A stretch of 64,000 nucleotides of DNA from Erythrobacteraceae bacterium E2-1 Yellow Sea (lineage in GTDB: Bacteria; Pseudomonadota; Alphaproteobacteria; Sphingomonadales; Sphingomonadaceae): contig JADCLP010000007.1 in NCBI GenBank assembly GCA_014983025.1, forward strand, positions 53,257 through 117,256, read 5' to 3'. Shown piece after piece: positions 10,810 to 20,539 of this stretch. Position numbers and translations under genes: made by a program. The notes under the pieces were generated by a model that did not search any database, had not been told where the DNA came from, and worked only from the letters and a program-made list of their open reading frames with translations. Positions within the stretch are counted from its first letter, which is position 1. The number at the start of each line of letters is the position of its first letter.

Positions 10810-11208
10810 ATGGGTGACATCAATTATCTGGCGGTTTTCCTGGGCGCGCTGGCGTTCTTTGTAACCGGTGCGATCTGGTATTCTGCGCTGTTCGGCAAGG
10901 CTTGGCAGCGCGAAGTGGGATTAAGCGACGAACAGATGCAATCGGCCAATATGCCTTTGATCTTTGGCCTTTGCTTTCTGCTGGAACTGGTCATCGCCTG
11001 GATGCTGGGTCACGCTCTTGCCCGCACCAGCCCGCCAGATCACGTAGTGATGATGATGGCAGTTGGTTTTGGCATCGCCATCATGACACCAGCTATCGGC
11101 ATCAATTACCTGTTCCAGCGCCGCAGCTTCAAACTGTTTGCCATTGATGCCGGGCATTTCATTGTCGGCATGGCGGCCATGGGCGCGGTGTTTATTCTGC
11201 TGCGCTAG
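10810..11208 (+). CDS. DUF1761 family small membrane protein
   Basis: The 132-residue protein has four hydrophobic segments (about residues 7-25, 48-68, 80-98 and 112-131) and resembles the DUF1761 family, starting with an alternating YLAVFLGALAFFVTGAIWYS segment. The ATG at 10810 is preceded by GAGGAGATTATC, a good ribosome site. No function is established for the family; it is an inner-membrane protein. It is alone on the plus strand between rimO (divergent) and the potassium channel gene (convergent), and its last 17 bases overlap the 3' end of that gene on the opposite strand. Confidence 0.8.
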   Translation: MGDINYLAVFLGALAFFVTGAIWYSALFGKAWQREVGLSDEQMQSANMPLIFGLCFLLELVIAWMLGHALARTSPPDHVVMMMAVGFGIAIMTPAIGINYLFQRRSFKLFAIDAGHFIVGMAAMGAVFILLR

Positions 11209-12316
11209 CTTTTGCTTGGTCAGAAGCGCTATCGCCATCACCATGGCTCTCCCCATTATCGGTGGGGACAATTTCAACCACGATATCGCCTGTCTGCAAC
11301 TGCTGGCAGGCATCTTCCCAAAACCCGATAACCTGCCCACTGCGATAAACGCGCAGGCCCCGCCCGCCAGAATCGAGTTCTGAGATGGATTTGCCAACCT
11401 CAGCTGAGGTGACTTCGCGTTCCACCAGCTGGACGCGTCCGGTAATGCTGGCAAGGTCCGCCAGATAGTCTGAAATATGCGCGCCCTTGGCGCTGCCCGC
11501 CAGCAACAGGCCGGTAAAGCGCACGGGGTTGATGACATTATTGGCACCCGCCTGCCGCGCCAGGAATTCATTATCATCCGCGCGCACCACCACGCTGATG
11601 GGGACATCCGGGGCCAGATGGCGCACGGTCAGTACAATGAGGATGGATGTATCGTCACGACCGGCAGACACCAGGACCGTCTGGGCTTCGTGTATGCGCA
11701 CAGCCTGCAGCGTTTCATCGCGCGTGGCATCTGCTGCCATGATATTGCAACCCAGCGTTTCGGCATCGGCCAGACGCGCCTCACTGGGGTCAATCACCAC
11801 GATTGTGCTGGGATCAGTGCCGCGCTCAATCAATTCTGCCACGGCTTCGGAGCCGGAAACGCCATATCCCAGGACAACGATATGGTCGGTCAGTTTTTCC
11901 TGGATACGGGCCATGCGCCACTTCTCCCAGCTACGCTTGATAATGAAATTATAGGCCGTGCCGACAAAGATAAACAGCACTGCAAAACGGACGGGGGTTA
12001 CGATCACCGCCTCCACCAGGCGGGCCCGGTCACTGACCGGCGCAATATCGCCAAAGCCGGTGGTGGTGATGGAAATCATGGTGAAATAGACCACGTCCAG
12101 AAAGCTGACATCACCATCCAGATTGTCAACCAGCCCGGTCCGGTCCCACCAATGGATCAGCACCACCAAACCGATCAGCCCCAGCGCCAGGCTCAGGCGA
12201 ATACCCAGATCGCCCCAGACTGGAATTTTCACGGCACGGCGCAGCGGCTGGAATCTTGGACCGCGATAACGCGGCGTTGCACTTGCGCGCCCTGTAGAGG
12301 GGACTGGGTCGTTCAT
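11192..12316 (-). CDS. Potassium channel with TrkA-N (RCK) domain
   Basis: The 374-residue protein is a two-helix potassium channel. Residues 38-56 form the first membrane helix, the pore loop carries the selectivity filter TTTGFGD at 84-90, and a second helix spans about 104-124. The cytoplasmic part starts with the RCK Rossmann motif VVLGYGVSGSEA (148-159), a site for nucleotide or ion ligands, and ends in a TrkA-C-like domain and an acidic tail. A GGAGAGAGG ribosome site precedes ATG 12316. It follows surE at 18 bases and probably shares the serS-surE transcript. A role in potassium efflux or ion homeostasis is inferred from the family only. Confidence 0.85.
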   Translation of the reverse strand: MNDPVPSTGRASATPRYRGPRFQPLRRAVKIPVWGDLGIRLSLALGLIGLVVLIHWWDRTGLVDNLDGDVSFLDVVYFTMISITTTGFGDIAPVSDRARLVEAVIVTPVRFAVLFIFVGTAYNFIIKRSWEKWRMARIQEKLTDHIVVLGYGVSGSEAVAELIERGTDPSTIVVIDPSEARLADAETLGCNIMAADATRDETLQAVRIHEAQTVLVSAGRDDTSILIVLTVRHLAPDVPISVVVRADDNEFLARQAGANNVINPVRFTGLLLAGSAKGAHISDYLADLASITGRVQLVEREVTSAEVGKSISELDSGGRGLRVYRSGQVIGFWEDACQQLQTGDIVVEIVPTDNGESHGDGDSASDQAKASAAE

Positions 12317-12334
12317 CCTCTCTCCTGCCGGAGG

Positions 12335-13096
12335 TTACTCATACCGTTCGGCCAGCGCGCCAAGCGATGAATAATGCGTCAAATCCAGCTGCAGTGGTGT
12401 CACCGAAACATAACCTTCAGCAATCGCTTCCAGATCGGTGCCATGGTCCAGCGTGTGTTCAATCGCGTCAAGCCCAAACCAGTAATACCGGTATCCACGC
12501 GGATCGCGCCCTTCCACCACTGTGCCGCGCCCATAATCATGGAAGCCCTGGCGCACGACACGGATACCCTTCACTTCATTGGCGTGGACCGGCGGGAAGT
12601 TGATATTGATCAGCGTGCGTTCGGGCAATGGCACGCCCAATAGCGGGGCGATAGCCTTTGCCCCCCATTCACGGGCCGCACCAAAGGGCACATCATCACC
12701 CATGCCTTCACGCGAGTACACCTGGCTCAGCGCGATCGAGCGGATGCCCGCCAGCGCGCCCTCTATCGCGGCGGAAACCGTGCCGGAATAGGTGATGTCA
12801 TCGCCCAGATTGGCCCCGCGATTAACACCGGACAGCACCAGATCGGGCGGGCCTGGCATGACAGTGCGCAAAGCCATCATCACGCTGTCCGTGGGCGTGC
12901 CCGAAACGGAATAGCGCTTCTCGCCATGTTTGCGCAGACGCACAGGCTTGGTCAGGGTGAGCGAATGGCCCGCACCCGATTGTTCTTCCGCTGGTGCGCA
13001 AACCCACACATCATCGCTGAATTGTGCGGCAATTTCTTCCAGCACAACCAGCCCTGGGGCGTTGATGCCATCATCATTGGTGACCAGAATACGCAT
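12335..13096 (-). CDS. surE: 5'-Nucleotidase SurE
   Basis: The 253-residue protein begins [10 protein letters not shown], the signature metal-binding DD pair at residues 8-9 of the SurE family, followed by AEEQSGAGHSLT (the metal-site serine) and LSGVNRGANLGDD. SurE is a metal-dependent phosphatase that removes phosphate from nucleoside monophosphates and is linked to stationary-phase survival. Its ATG overlaps the serS stop by one base (TGATG), so the two genes are translationally coupled, as in many alphaproteobacteria where surE is followed by pcm; no pcm gene is found here. Confidence 0.95.
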   Translation of the reverse strand: MRILVTNDDGINAPGLVVLEEIAAQFSDDVWVCAPAEEQSGAGHSLTLTKPVRLRKHGEKRYSVSGTPTDSVMMALRTVMPGPPDLVLSGVNRGANLGDDITYSGTVSAAIEGALAGIRSIALSQVYSREGMGDDVPFGAAREWGAKAIAPLLGVPLPERTLININFPPVHANEVKGIRVVRQGFHDYGRGTVVEGRDPRGYRYYWFGLDAIEHTLDHGTDLEAIAEGYVSVTPLQLDLTHYSSLGALAERYE

Positions 13097-14376
13097 CAGG
13101 CAGCAGGCTCCAGCTTGGTGATGCCGCCCATATAGGGCTGCAATACGTCAGGTACGTTCACACTGCCATCTGCCTGCTGGTAATTTTCCAGCACCGCCAC
13201 CAGCGTGCGCCCGACCGCCAGGCCAGACCCATTCAGAGTGTGGACGAAACCGGTCTTCTTCTCACCTTCCGGGCGATAGCGCGCATTCATCCGGCGGGCC
13301 TGAAAATCGCCGCACCAGCTGATTGAACTGATTTCACGGTATGCGCCTTGTCCCGGCAGCCAAACCTCCAGGTCAAAGGTCTTGCGCGCACCAAAGCCCA
13401 TGTCACCGGTGCAGAGCAAAACCTTGCGATAGGGCAGGTTCAGTGCCTCCAGAATGCCTTCGGCGCTGGCGACCATATGGTCATGTTCGGCCTGCGCGTC
13501 TTCTGGGCGGCAGATGCTGACCAGTTCAACCTTTTCAAACTGGTGCTGGCGGATGAAGCCGCGCGTATCCTTGCCCGCTGCACCTGCTTCGCTGCGGAAA
13601 CAGGGGGTCAGCGCGGTCATGCGCAGCGGGCTGGAAAGATCATCAATGATCTGTTCGCGCACAGCATTGGTCAGGCTGACTTCGGCGGTGGGGATTAAAT
13701 ACCGGCCATCATCAGTGTGGAAGAGATCTTCCTCAAATTTGGGCAATTGCCCGGTGCCGAACATCGCCTCGTCCCGCACCAGCAGCGGCGGGGCGCATTC
13801 CAGATAGCCATTTTCGCCCGTCTGCCGATCCAGCATAAATTGCGCCAGCGCACGGTGCAGGCGGGCCATACCGCCGCGCAGAAAGGTAAAGCGGGCCCCG
13901 CTGATCTTGGCACCGGTTTCGAAATCCAGCCCGAGCGCAGGGCCAATATCTGCATGTTCCAGAGCATCGAAATCAAAGGCGCGCGGCGTACCCCAGCGCG
14001 ATACCTCGACATTCTCGCTTTCATCCGCGCCTTGCGGTACATCTTCGGCGGGCAGGTTGGGGATGGATGCCAGCAGCGCGTCCAGCTGCGCGCCCAATTG
14101 ACGCTCTTCTTCCTCCAGCGCAGGCAGGACTTGCTTGATCTCGGCCACTTCGGCCTTCAGCGCCTCGGCCCGGTCCTTGTCACCCTGGCCCATGGCCTGG
14201 CCGATTGCCTTGGATGCTTCGTTGCGGCGGCTCTGCGCCTCTTGCATGCGCGTGGTAACGGCGCGGCGGGTTTCATCCAGTGTCAGGATGGCGGCGGATT
14301 GTGGCTCTGCCCCGCGGCGCGCCAAGGCGGCGTCGAAGGCGGCAGCTTCGTCTCTGATGATGCGAATATCGTGCAT
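13096..14376 (-). CDS. serS: Seryl-tRNA synthetase
   Basis: The 426-residue class II synthetase has an N-terminal antiparallel coiled coil (about residues 30-100, rich in E, A, K and Q) that recognises the long variable arm of tRNA-Ser, and a catalytic domain with a motif 2 core in [21 protein letters not shown] and a motif 3 [17 protein letters not shown]. It charges tRNA-Ser and tRNA-Sec with serine. The gene starts at ATG 14376 and is the first of the serS-surE-channel run. Length and motif order are as expected; nothing odd is seen. Confidence 0.96.
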   Translation of the reverse strand: MHDIRIIRDEAAAFDAALARRGAEPQSAAILTLDETRRAVTTRMQEAQSRRNEASKAIGQAMGQGDKDRAEALKAEVAEIKQVLPALEEEERQLGAQLDALLASIPNLPAEDVPQGADESENVEVSRWGTPRAFDFDALEHADIGPALGLDFETGAKISGARFTFLRGGMARLHRALAQFMLDRQTGENGYLECAPPLLVRDEAMFGTGQLPKFEEDLFHTDDGRYLIPTAEVSLTNAVREQIIDDLSSPLRMTALTPCFRSEAGAAGKDTRGFIRQHQFEKVELVSICRPEDAQAEHDHMVASAEGILEALNLPYRKVLLCTGDMGFGARKTFDLEVWLPGQGAYREISSISWCGDFQARRMNARYRPEGEKKTGFVHTLNGSGLAVGRTLVAVLENYQQADGSVNVPDVLQPYMGGITKLEPAA

Positions 14377-14429
14377 GGGCAGCGCCTATGCCTTGTCACG
14401 CAACTAAATGCCAGAGGTGAACTGGGCGG

Positions 14430-15302
14430 TCAGCCTTTCCCGGCTGCGGCCAGTATTTTTTGCGCGGCCTTCAAATGCGGCATGTCATACATCTTGCCAT
14501 CGATTCCCAGTGTTCCGGCATCGGGATTGGCCGCGAATGCTTCGGTAATTTTGCGCGCTTCGGCCACTTCTTCATCTGAAGGGGTAAAGCAGCGGTTGAT
14601 CACTTCAACCTGCGCAGGGTGGATCGCCATCTGGCCGGCAAAACCATCGCGCCGCGCGGCAAGCCCGCTTGCTTCCAGCCCGGCCAAGTCGCGGAAATCG
14701 GCATGGATCGATTCAATCGGGGCAACACCGGCATTGGCGGCGGCGAACAGGCATTGCGCGCGCGCGACCTGGAATGGGAAGGTCCAGTTCCCATTTTCAT
14801 CCTTATTGCTGGTGACGCCCAGTGCTGCGCCCAGATCCTCTCCGCCCCAGGCCAGACCAAGCAGGCGAGGGTGGGCCGGGGTGTAACTGCCCAATGCGAA
14901 CATGGCGGCAGGCGTTTCAGTCGCCACAACGATAATCTTGATGCTGTTTGCCGCCATCCCGGCGGCCCGTTCCAGCGGATCGATCATGGCGCTGACTGTT
15001 GCCACGTCATGGCCGCCATTGGATTTGGGCAGCATGATCCCGGCCAGGCCCGGCTTTACCACCGCCGCCAGATCACCCTGTGTCAGGCCGGTGTCGAGCG
15101 GGTTGATCCGCACGAACAGGGCAGGCCCTACATCGGCGGCATTTTCCAGCCAGCCAGCCACCCTCCCGCGCGCCAGATCTTTTTGTGAAGCCGCGACCGA
15201 ATCTTCCAGATCGCAGATCAGTGCATCAGCGCCGCTGGAACACCCTTTGGCGAATTTGCGGTCTGAATCGCCGGGGACGAAGAGCAGGGATCGCAGGCGC
15301 AT
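14430..15302 (-). CDS. HpcH/HpaI-type CoA-ester lyase (citrate lyase beta-like)
   Basis: The 290-residue protein starts MRLRSLLFVPGDS and carries ALICDLEDSVA, RINPLDTGL, GIMLPKSNGG, VVATETPAAMF and LGLAWGGEDLGAALG, the motif series of the CitE/malyl-CoA lyase branch of the HpcH/HpaI superfamily. Such enzymes cleave or form C-C bonds in CoA esters (for example malyl-CoA, methylmalyl-CoA, citramalyl-CoA) with a divalent metal; the exact substrate cannot be told from sequence. It overlaps the upstream MaoC-type gene by one base (TGATG), and lyase plus hydratase pairs commonly act on successive CoA esters, as in mesaconyl-CoA metabolism. Confidence 0.85.
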   Translation of the reverse strand: MRLRSLLFVPGDSDRKFAKGCSSGADALICDLEDSVAASQKDLARGRVAGWLENAADVGPALFVRINPLDTGLTQGDLAAVVKPGLAGIMLPKSNGGHDVATVSAMIDPLERAAGMAANSIKIIVVATETPAAMFALGSYTPAHPRLLGLAWGGEDLGAALGVTSNKDENGNWTFPFQVARAQCLFAAANAGVAPIESIHADFRDLAGLEASGLAARRDGFAGQMAIHPAQVEVINRCFTPSDEEVAEARKITEAFAANPDAGTLGIDGKMYDMPHLKAAQKILAAAGKG

Positions 15303-15754
15303 CAGGCAGGCTTTTTCAGCATCAATCCGCTGCGTAATGTGCGGCAGACAATTTCATCGCGCTGATTGATGCCCAGATGTTCGAACTGGACGATCCCCTG
15401 TGTCGGGCGCGATTTGCTTTCACGCTTGTCCAGAATGGTGGTGCGGACCCGGATCGTGTCACCTGCAAAAACGGGCTTCGGAAAGGTCGTTTCACTCATG
15501 CCCAGATTGCCCACGGTGGTACCCAAAGTGGTGTCCTGAACCGACAGGCCAATCACCAATCCAAGGGTGAAAAGCGAATTGACCAGCGGCTTTCCAAATT
15601 CGGTATTCGCGCAATAGTCATGATCGATATGGATCTGCGCCGGGTTATAGGTCATCGCCGAAAACCACATATTGTCAGCTTCCAGCACAGTCCGGCGGAT
15701 TTCATGTTCAAAGACCTGCCCGACGGTGAATTCTTCGAAATATAAACCGGCCAT
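15302..15754 (-). CDS. MaoC-family (R)-enoyl-CoA hydratase
   Basis: The protein is a single hot-dog domain of 150 residues. It contains the hydratase-2 type stretch AQIHIDHDYC, with Asp and His expected at the active site, followed by FGKPLVNSLFTLGL. The frame stays open to 15841, but that would run into the tRNA-Val gene; MAGLYFEEF at ATG 15754, with GAAGG and GAGG in front, is the natural start. The family adds water to enoyl-CoA esters. It is coupled by a one-base overlap to the CoA-ester lyase downstream, which suggests consecutive steps on a branched or dicarboxylic CoA ester. Confidence 0.85.
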   Translation of the reverse strand: MAGLYFEEFTVGQVFEHEIRRTVLEADNMWFSAMTYNPAQIHIDHDYCANTEFGKPLVNSLFTLGLVIGLSVQDTTLGTTVGNLGMSETTFPKPVFAGDTIRVRTTILDKRESKSRPTQGIVQFEHLGINQRDEIVCRTLRSGLMLKKPA

Positions 15755-15805
15755 ATCCTCGCCTTCAGTTTCCAAAAATCCGATCATAGGCAGATTTTTG
15801 GGTAA

Positions 15806-15880
15806 TGGTGGGCGCGGCAAGGATTGAACTTGCGACCCCACCCGTGTGAAGGGTGTGCTCTACCACTGAGCTACGCGCCC
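15806..15880 (-). tRNA. tRNA-Val (CAC)
   Basis: Read on the minus strand the molecule starts GGGCGCGTAGCTCAGTGGTA and ends with GCGCCC-ACCA. The 7-bp acceptor stem pairs GGGCGCG (15874-15880) with CGCGCCC (15810-15816), the D arm is GCTC/GAGC, the anticodon loop TTCACAC sits in a CACCC/GGGTG stem and gives anticodon CAC, and the T loop is TTCAATC. The CCA end is encoded. It reads the valine codon GUG. Confidence 0.95.
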
Positions 15881-15960
15881 GTCCTGTCAGGACAGGCGCG
15901 CGCCATTGCCACGGGCGGTGCAGCTTTGCAAGCCCGCTTGTGCCACTGAACAGGGAGGTA

Positions 15961-17841
15961 TCAGGGCCGTGTCAGCGTGGTGAGCAGACTCATCAAACCG
16001 GCGGGATTTGCGCGTGGTGTTGCGTGCCCGACCCGTGGGCATTCCAGGCAATAGACCTGAACGCCGCGTGCGCCCATCAACCGTTCTACATCTTGTGCAA
16101 GCATGCGGCCCATTTGCGCTTGCTGCCCGGCGATCTGGCCGAACAGATCCTGTGCTGCGTGTGCTTCACGCGCATCGGATGCCACCAGGCGGCGGATCAG
16201 CGAATCATAATTGCTGACTTTGCTGCCCAGGAAGCGGGCATGCCATTTACCATCTTCCAGCTTGGCCTGCTTTGCCGCCCATGCCAGCGCATCATCCAGC
16301 CCGCCGAACTGATCGACCAGGCCCAGCTGGCGGGCACTGCCGCCATCCCAGACGCGCCCCTGCGCGATAGTATCAATTTCCTGTGCTGACTTGCCGCGCG
16401 ATTTGGCGACGATCCCCAGGAATTTCGCATAATTGCTTTCAACCGAAGCCTGCAGGATCGCATCAACTTCGGGGCTGAAACCTGCCACCAGATCGGGCTG
16501 ACCTGACAGCGCCGTGGTGCGATAGCCATCGGCATTGATACCCAGCTTGGCGGCGGCCCCTTCAAAACTTGGCAGGACACCAAAAACGCCGATCGACCCG
16601 GTAATGGTTTCAGGCTGGGCAAAGATACGGTCGGCAGGTGTGGACACCCAATAACCGCCACTGGCCGCCAGATTGGCCATGGACACGGCGATGGGAATAC
16701 CCTTTGCCTTGTGCCGCAAAATGGCGCGGCGCACCTCTTCAGAGGCGAGAATTGAACCGCCTGGGGAATCAACCCGCACCACCAATGCGGCCAGATCATC
16801 TTCCAGCGCATCATCCAGCAGGCCCGCAATTCTGTTACCCCCAGCAATGCCTGGGCCAGCGTCACCATCGACCAATTCACCTGCAATGGTGATCACGCCA
16901 ATGGGCTTGCCATGGGATGCGGCGGGGTTATCCGCCAGCCAGGGTGCCAGATCGGTCGCAGCAAATGCGCCAGGATCATCAGACCAATCATCCTGACCGG
17001 CAATTTCAGCCACACGCTGACCAAATTCGACCCGGCTGCCAAGCTTGTCCACCAGGCCGGCATCTTGCGCCGCCTTGGCCAGATCACCACCTGAATCCTT
17101 GATCCATGTCACAGGGTCAGTTGTGACGCGCGACAGCTCTAGCGCGGGGCGGGCCTTCTTTACATTGGCCTGCCATTCTTCCCAAAGCGCGCCATACAGC
17201 GCGGCATAATTTTCACGCGCTTCATCGGACATGGAATTGCGCGAATAGGGTTCAACCGCAGATTTGAACGTGCCAACGCGATAGATATGGGCCGTGACGC
17301 CCAGCTTTTCGAACAAATCGGCATAATAGAGATGCGTCCCGCCAGGCCCGGTGATGACCGCGCCACCCAGTGGATCAACCCACACTTCGCTGGCATGGGC
17401 GGCCAGCATCATGGCATCATCACCATATGCAAGGGCATAAGCGAGGACGGGTTTGTCTGCCGCGCGCACCCGATCCAGCGCCTCTGCCACTTCCTGCAGA
17501 TGCACCTGTCCGCCACCCATGAATTTGCTGAGATCGAGCACCACTGCCTTGATCCGGTCATCGCTCGCGGCAGCATCTAATGCCCGCGCCAGATCGCGCG
17601 CGGGATATTCCGCCAGTTGGGTTTCGGCCGCCAGCAACGCTTCTAACGGGTCAACCTCGCTGCGTTCTTCAACCACATAGCCATCCAGTTCCAGCAGCAG
17701 CGCCCCCTCACGCACCTGGCCCGGGCTGGGGCGGGCGGAAAGCAGCGCGAACAGCGTGCCGAAAAACAGCAGCAGAAACAGCAGGGAAAGCCCATCCTTG
17801 ATGCCGACCAGCAGCCGCCAAACCTTGCCTGCAAAACTCAT
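15961..17841 (-). CDS. sppA: Signal peptide peptidase SppA (67 kDa type)
   Basis: The 626-residue protein has one N-terminal membrane anchor (about residues 15-36) and two tandem S49 domains. The catalytic pair of the long SppA type is visible: Lys193 in VGTFKSAVEPY of the first half and Ser394 in AASGGYWVS of the second, with VDSPGGSILASEE and TITGSIGVFG around the site. It cleaves residual signal peptides in the inner membrane after secretion. The C-terminal 80 residues lack a conserved motif. The gene is transcribed away from pyrB; about 200 bases lie between the two. Confidence 0.93.
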   Translation of the reverse strand: MSFAGKVWRLLVGIKDGLSLLFLLLFFGTLFALLSARPSPGQVREGALLLELDGYVVEERSEVDPLEALLAAETQLAEYPARDLARALDAAASDDRIKAVVLDLSKFMGGGQVHLQEVAEALDRVRAADKPVLAYALAYGDDAMMLAAHASEVWVDPLGGAVITGPGGTHLYYADLFEKLGVTAHIYRVGTFKSAVEPYSRNSMSDEARENYAALYGALWEEWQANVKKARPALELSRVTTDPVTWIKDSGGDLAKAAQDAGLVDKLGSRVEFGQRVAEIAGQDDWSDDPGAFAATDLAPWLADNPAASHGKPIGVITIAGELVDGDAGPGIAGGNRIAGLLDDALEDDLAALVVRVDSPGGSILASEEVRRAILRHKAKGIPIAVSMANLAASGGYWVSTPADRIFAQPETITGSIGVFGVLPSFEGAAAKLGINADGYRTTALSGQPDLVAGFSPEVDAILQASVESNYAKFLGIVAKSRGKSAQEIDTIAQGRVWDGGSARQLGLVDQFGGLDDALAWAAKQAKLEDGKWHARFLGSKVSNYDSLIRRLVASDAREAHAAQDLFGQIAGQQAQMGRMLAQDVERLMGARGVQVYCLECPRVGHATPRANPAGLMSLLTTLTRP

Positions 17842-18044
17842 ATCTCTGGCAAATCCTGTTCCATAATCGGGAAATTTCTCCTCCCCTAGTTAGTTGGCTG
17901 GAGCGAAAGTGCCAGTGGAAAGGATGTAATCAATAGGTTGAGCGGTATAGGCTACTCGGCAAACAACTTTACGGTGCTGTTTTACGGGGGATAGAGCGAA
18001 TTCCTACTAGACGGTTGGTTAAATCCAACTTAGATGGCCGATTC

Positions 18045-19244
18045 ATGCAAGATTTGCTCCATGAAATTGAACAATTCTGTCTGCGAACCGGTATGTCGGA
18101 AACGCGCTTTGGCGAATTGGCATTGAATGACAAGCCGTTCGTCTCACAGTTGAAATCAGGCCGTGATTTGCGCAGCAGCACCGCGCTCAGGCTGCGCCAG
18201 TTTATGGCAGAATATGAGGCAGGGCGGGCTGAAAACGCAGCCGTGACACGCGACTATCCAGCCGGATCACTGGCCTTTCCGCATCGTGACCTGTTGGGCA
18301 TTGCCCAGCTGGAACGGCACGAAATCCTTTATCTACTGGACCAGGCGGAACCCTGGGTGGAATTGAACCGGCAAAGCGCCAAGCATGCCGATCTTCTGTC
18401 TGGCCTCACCATCATCAATGCCTTCTTCGAAAACTCCACACGCACGCTGTTGAGCTTTGAAATCGCGGGCAAGCGGTTGGGCGCGGATGTCGTCAATATG
18501 CATGCCGCCACCTCCAGCGTGAAGAAGGGTGAAACGCTGATCGACACGGCGATTACACTCAACGCCATGCATGCCGATGCAATCGTGATCCGTCATGCGT
18601 CCAGCGGGGCGACCCAGCTGATCGCCAGCAAGGTGGATTGTCCGGTGCTGAATGCAGGGGATGGGCAGCATGAACACCCAACGCAGGCGCTGCTGGATGC
18701 GCTGGCGCTGCGTCATGCCCTGCGTGCACGCGGGCAGATGGCAGATGATTTTACCGGGCTTACGGTGACCATATGCGGCGATATCCTGCACAGTCGCGTG
18801 GCAAGATCGAACGTGCTGTGCCTGCAGGCCATGGGCGCAAGTGTGCGGTTATGCGCGCCACCTGCGCTGATGCCGGTGGGGATTGAACAGGTCGGGGCAC
18901 AGCCGTTCCATGATTTCGATGCCGCGTTGGATGGTGCCGATGTGGTGATGATGTTGCGTTTGCAGACTGAAAGGATGAGCGGGCAATTCATCCCCTCTGC
19001 ACGTGAATACCATCATCTTTACGGGCTGACGCAAAACCGCCTGAAACGTGCCGCGCCAGATGCCCTGGTTATGCATCCTGGCCCGATGAACCGCGGGGTG
19101 GAGATTGATAGCGATGTGGCCGATATGCTCGAACGGTCGATCATCACCCGGCAGGTGGAAATGGGCGTGGCCATTCGCATGGCCTGCCTTGATGTATTGA
19201 CCCGCCGTACCCGTGGCGTTGCCGGGTGGGAGGGCGCAGCATGA
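18045..19244 (+). CDS. pyrB: Aspartate carbamoyltransferase with an N-terminal HTH-like extension (apparent fusion)
   Basis: From residue 67 (GTG at 18243) the protein is an aspartate transcarbamoylase: [13 protein letters not shown] carries the carbamoyl-phosphate STRT motif, VKKGETL the swinging lysine, HPTQALLD and [12 protein letters not shown] follow. It makes carbamoyl-aspartate in pyrimidine synthesis. In the same frame, with no stop codon between, residues 1-66 form a small helical domain ([11 protein letters not shown]...[20 protein letters not shown]...) like the stand-alone 60-80 residue HTH-like proteins of alphaproteobacteria. Either one fused protein of 399 residues is made, or a 333-residue PyrB also starts at the GTG. 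ATG 18045 is preferred over an upstream TTG (18015). It overlaps the next gene as ATGA. Confidence 0.87.
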   Translation: MQDLLHEIEQFCLRTGMSETRFGELALNDKPFVSQLKSGRDLRSSTALRLRQFMAEYEAGRAENAAVTRDYPAGSLAFPHRDLLGIAQLERHEILYLLDQAEPWVELNRQSAKHADLLSGLTIINAFFENSTRTLLSFEIAGKRLGADVVNMHAATSSVKKGETLIDTAITLNAMHADAIVIRHASSGATQLIASKVDCPVLNAGDGQHEHPTQALLDALALRHALRARGQMADDFTGLTVTICGDILHSRVARSNVLCLQAMGASVRLCAPPALMPVGIEQVGAQPFHDFDAALDGADVVMMLRLQTERMSGQFIPSAREYHHLYGLTQNRLKRAAPDALVMHPGPMNRGVEIDSDVADMLERSIITRQVEMGVAIRMACLDVLTRRTRGVAGWEGAA

Positions 19245-20467
19245 AACAGCAGCGCGCTATAACCATCACCAATGGCCGCGTGGTGACATCGGGGGGCGTT
19301 ACGCCGGGTAATCTGCGCTTTGCAGGCGGCATGATCGATGCGGTGGGTGATGTATCGCCGCATGATGGTGATGACATCATTGATGCCCGTGGCCAGTTGA
19401 TCGCTCCGGGTCTGGTTGATCTGGGCGTGTTTGCGGTCGACAAGCCAGCGTTCCATTTTGGCGGGATCACCCGTGCGGCGCTGATGCCGGACCAATCGCC
19501 TCCGCTCGACCTGCCCAGCCGCGTGTCCTTTATTGCCAAAAGCGGTAAGCCGGATTTCTGGGTGCACCCGTTGGCTGCAGCCACGCGCGGGCTGGAAGGG
19601 CGTGAGCTGGCCGAAATTGCTTTGATGAAAGATGCGGGCGCGCTGGGTGTCGCAACAGGGCGGCATTGGATAGCCGATTCAGGCGTGATGCTGCGGCTGA
19701 TGCAATATGCCGCCATGCTGGACATGATTATCGTCACCCATGCCGAAGATGGCGCATTGGTGGGCGAAGCCTGCGCCACGGCAGGCGAAATGGCGACACG
19801 GCTGGGCCTGCCCAGCGCCCTTGCCGGGGCAGAGGCATTGGCTGTGGCACGCGATATTGCCCTGGCTGAAATATCTGGGGCACGGCTGCATCTGCGGCAG
19901 GTAACCACGGCAGCGGCACTGGATCTGGTGCGCGCGGCCAAGGCACGCGGGATTGCGGTAACGGCAGGTGTAACTCCAGCCCATTTCATGCTGTCCGATC
20001 TGGCGTTGATGGATTTCCGCACCTTTGCCCGGCTTTCGCCCCCATTACGCAGTGAAGCAGATCGGCAGGCAGTGATTGCTGCGATTGGCGATGGCACGAT
20101 TGATGTGATTGCATCGGGCCATGATCCGCGCGGTCCAGAAGATAAGCGCCTGCCATTTGCCGATGCTGAAGCGGGCATGGCGGGGGCAGAAACGCTATTG
20201 GCGATGGTGCTGACGCTGGTGCGCGATGATGTGATCGATATGGCGCGCGCTTTTGACCTTATGTCAGGCAATCCAGCAAAGCTGCTGGGGGTTCCCGCTG
20301 GCCGGTTGGAAGCGGGCCTGGAGGCGGATATTGCCTTGATCGACCCGGAAAAACCCTGGGTGGTGGACCGCCGCAAGATGGAAGCGACTGCCGATAACAC
20401 GCCCTTTGATGGGCAGCCGACCCAAGGCCGTGTCAGCACGCTTTACAAGGGTGGTGTGTTGATCTGA
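19241..20467 (+). CDS. Dihydroorotase-like protein lacking metal ligands (PyrC'/PyrX type)
   Basis: The 408-residue amidohydrolase-fold protein follows pyrB with a 4-base overlap and a GGAGG site seven bases before its ATG. The dihydroorotase zinc motif DxHxH should be at residues 60-64 but reads DLGVF, and the catalytic TDHAPH loop reads SGHDPR (residues 292-297), so the zinc ligands and catalytic aspartate are missing; VTHAEDG is kept. In Pseudomonas and others a catalytically dead PyrC' is needed structurally to assemble PyrB, and the tight coupling suggests the same role here. An active dihydroorotase should be encoded elsewhere. The usual automatic name would be dihydroorotase. Confidence 0.85.
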   Translation: MKQQRAITITNGRVVTSGGVTPGNLRFAGGMIDAVGDVSPHDGDDIIDARGQLIAPGLVDLGVFAVDKPAFHFGGITRAALMPDQSPPLDLPSRVSFIAKSGKPDFWVHPLAAATRGLEGRELAEIALMKDAGALGVATGRHWIADSGVMLRLMQYAAMLDMIIVTHAEDGALVGEACATAGEMATRLGLPSALAGAEALAVARDIALAEISGARLHLRQVTTAAALDLVRAAKARGIAVTAGVTPAHFMLSDLALMDFRTFARLSPPLRSEADRQAVIAAIGDGTIDVIASGHDPRGPEDKRLPFADAEAGMAGAETLLAMVLTLVRDDVIDMARAFDLMSGNPAKLLGVPAGRLEAGLEADIALIDPEKPWVVDRRKMEATADNTPFDGQPTQGRVSTLYKGGVLI

Positions 20468-20473
20468 ACGCCA

Positions 20474-20511
20474 AATAAAAACGACCCCCGGAATCCAATG
20501 GATGCCGGGGG
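20474..20511 (-). terminator. Rho-independent terminator of the SPOR lipoprotein gene
   Basis: CCCCCGG (20485-20491) pairs with CCGGGGG (20505-20511), and an inner ATCC/GGAT extends the stem. Read on the minus strand the hairpin is followed by TCGTTTTTATTT, a U-rich tail. It lies between two convergent genes and can also stop the pyrB transcript in part. Confidence 0.85.
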
Positions 20512-20539
20512 CAGTCTCGCTGAAGTTGGGAGAGAGAAC

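Noticed and set aside
19144..20439. Long open frame of 431 codons on the minus strand opposite the dihydroorotase-like gene.
   Set aside because: Its translation is serine/alanine/arginine-rich low-complexity sequence typical of a shadow frame of a GC-rich gene, with no family motif.
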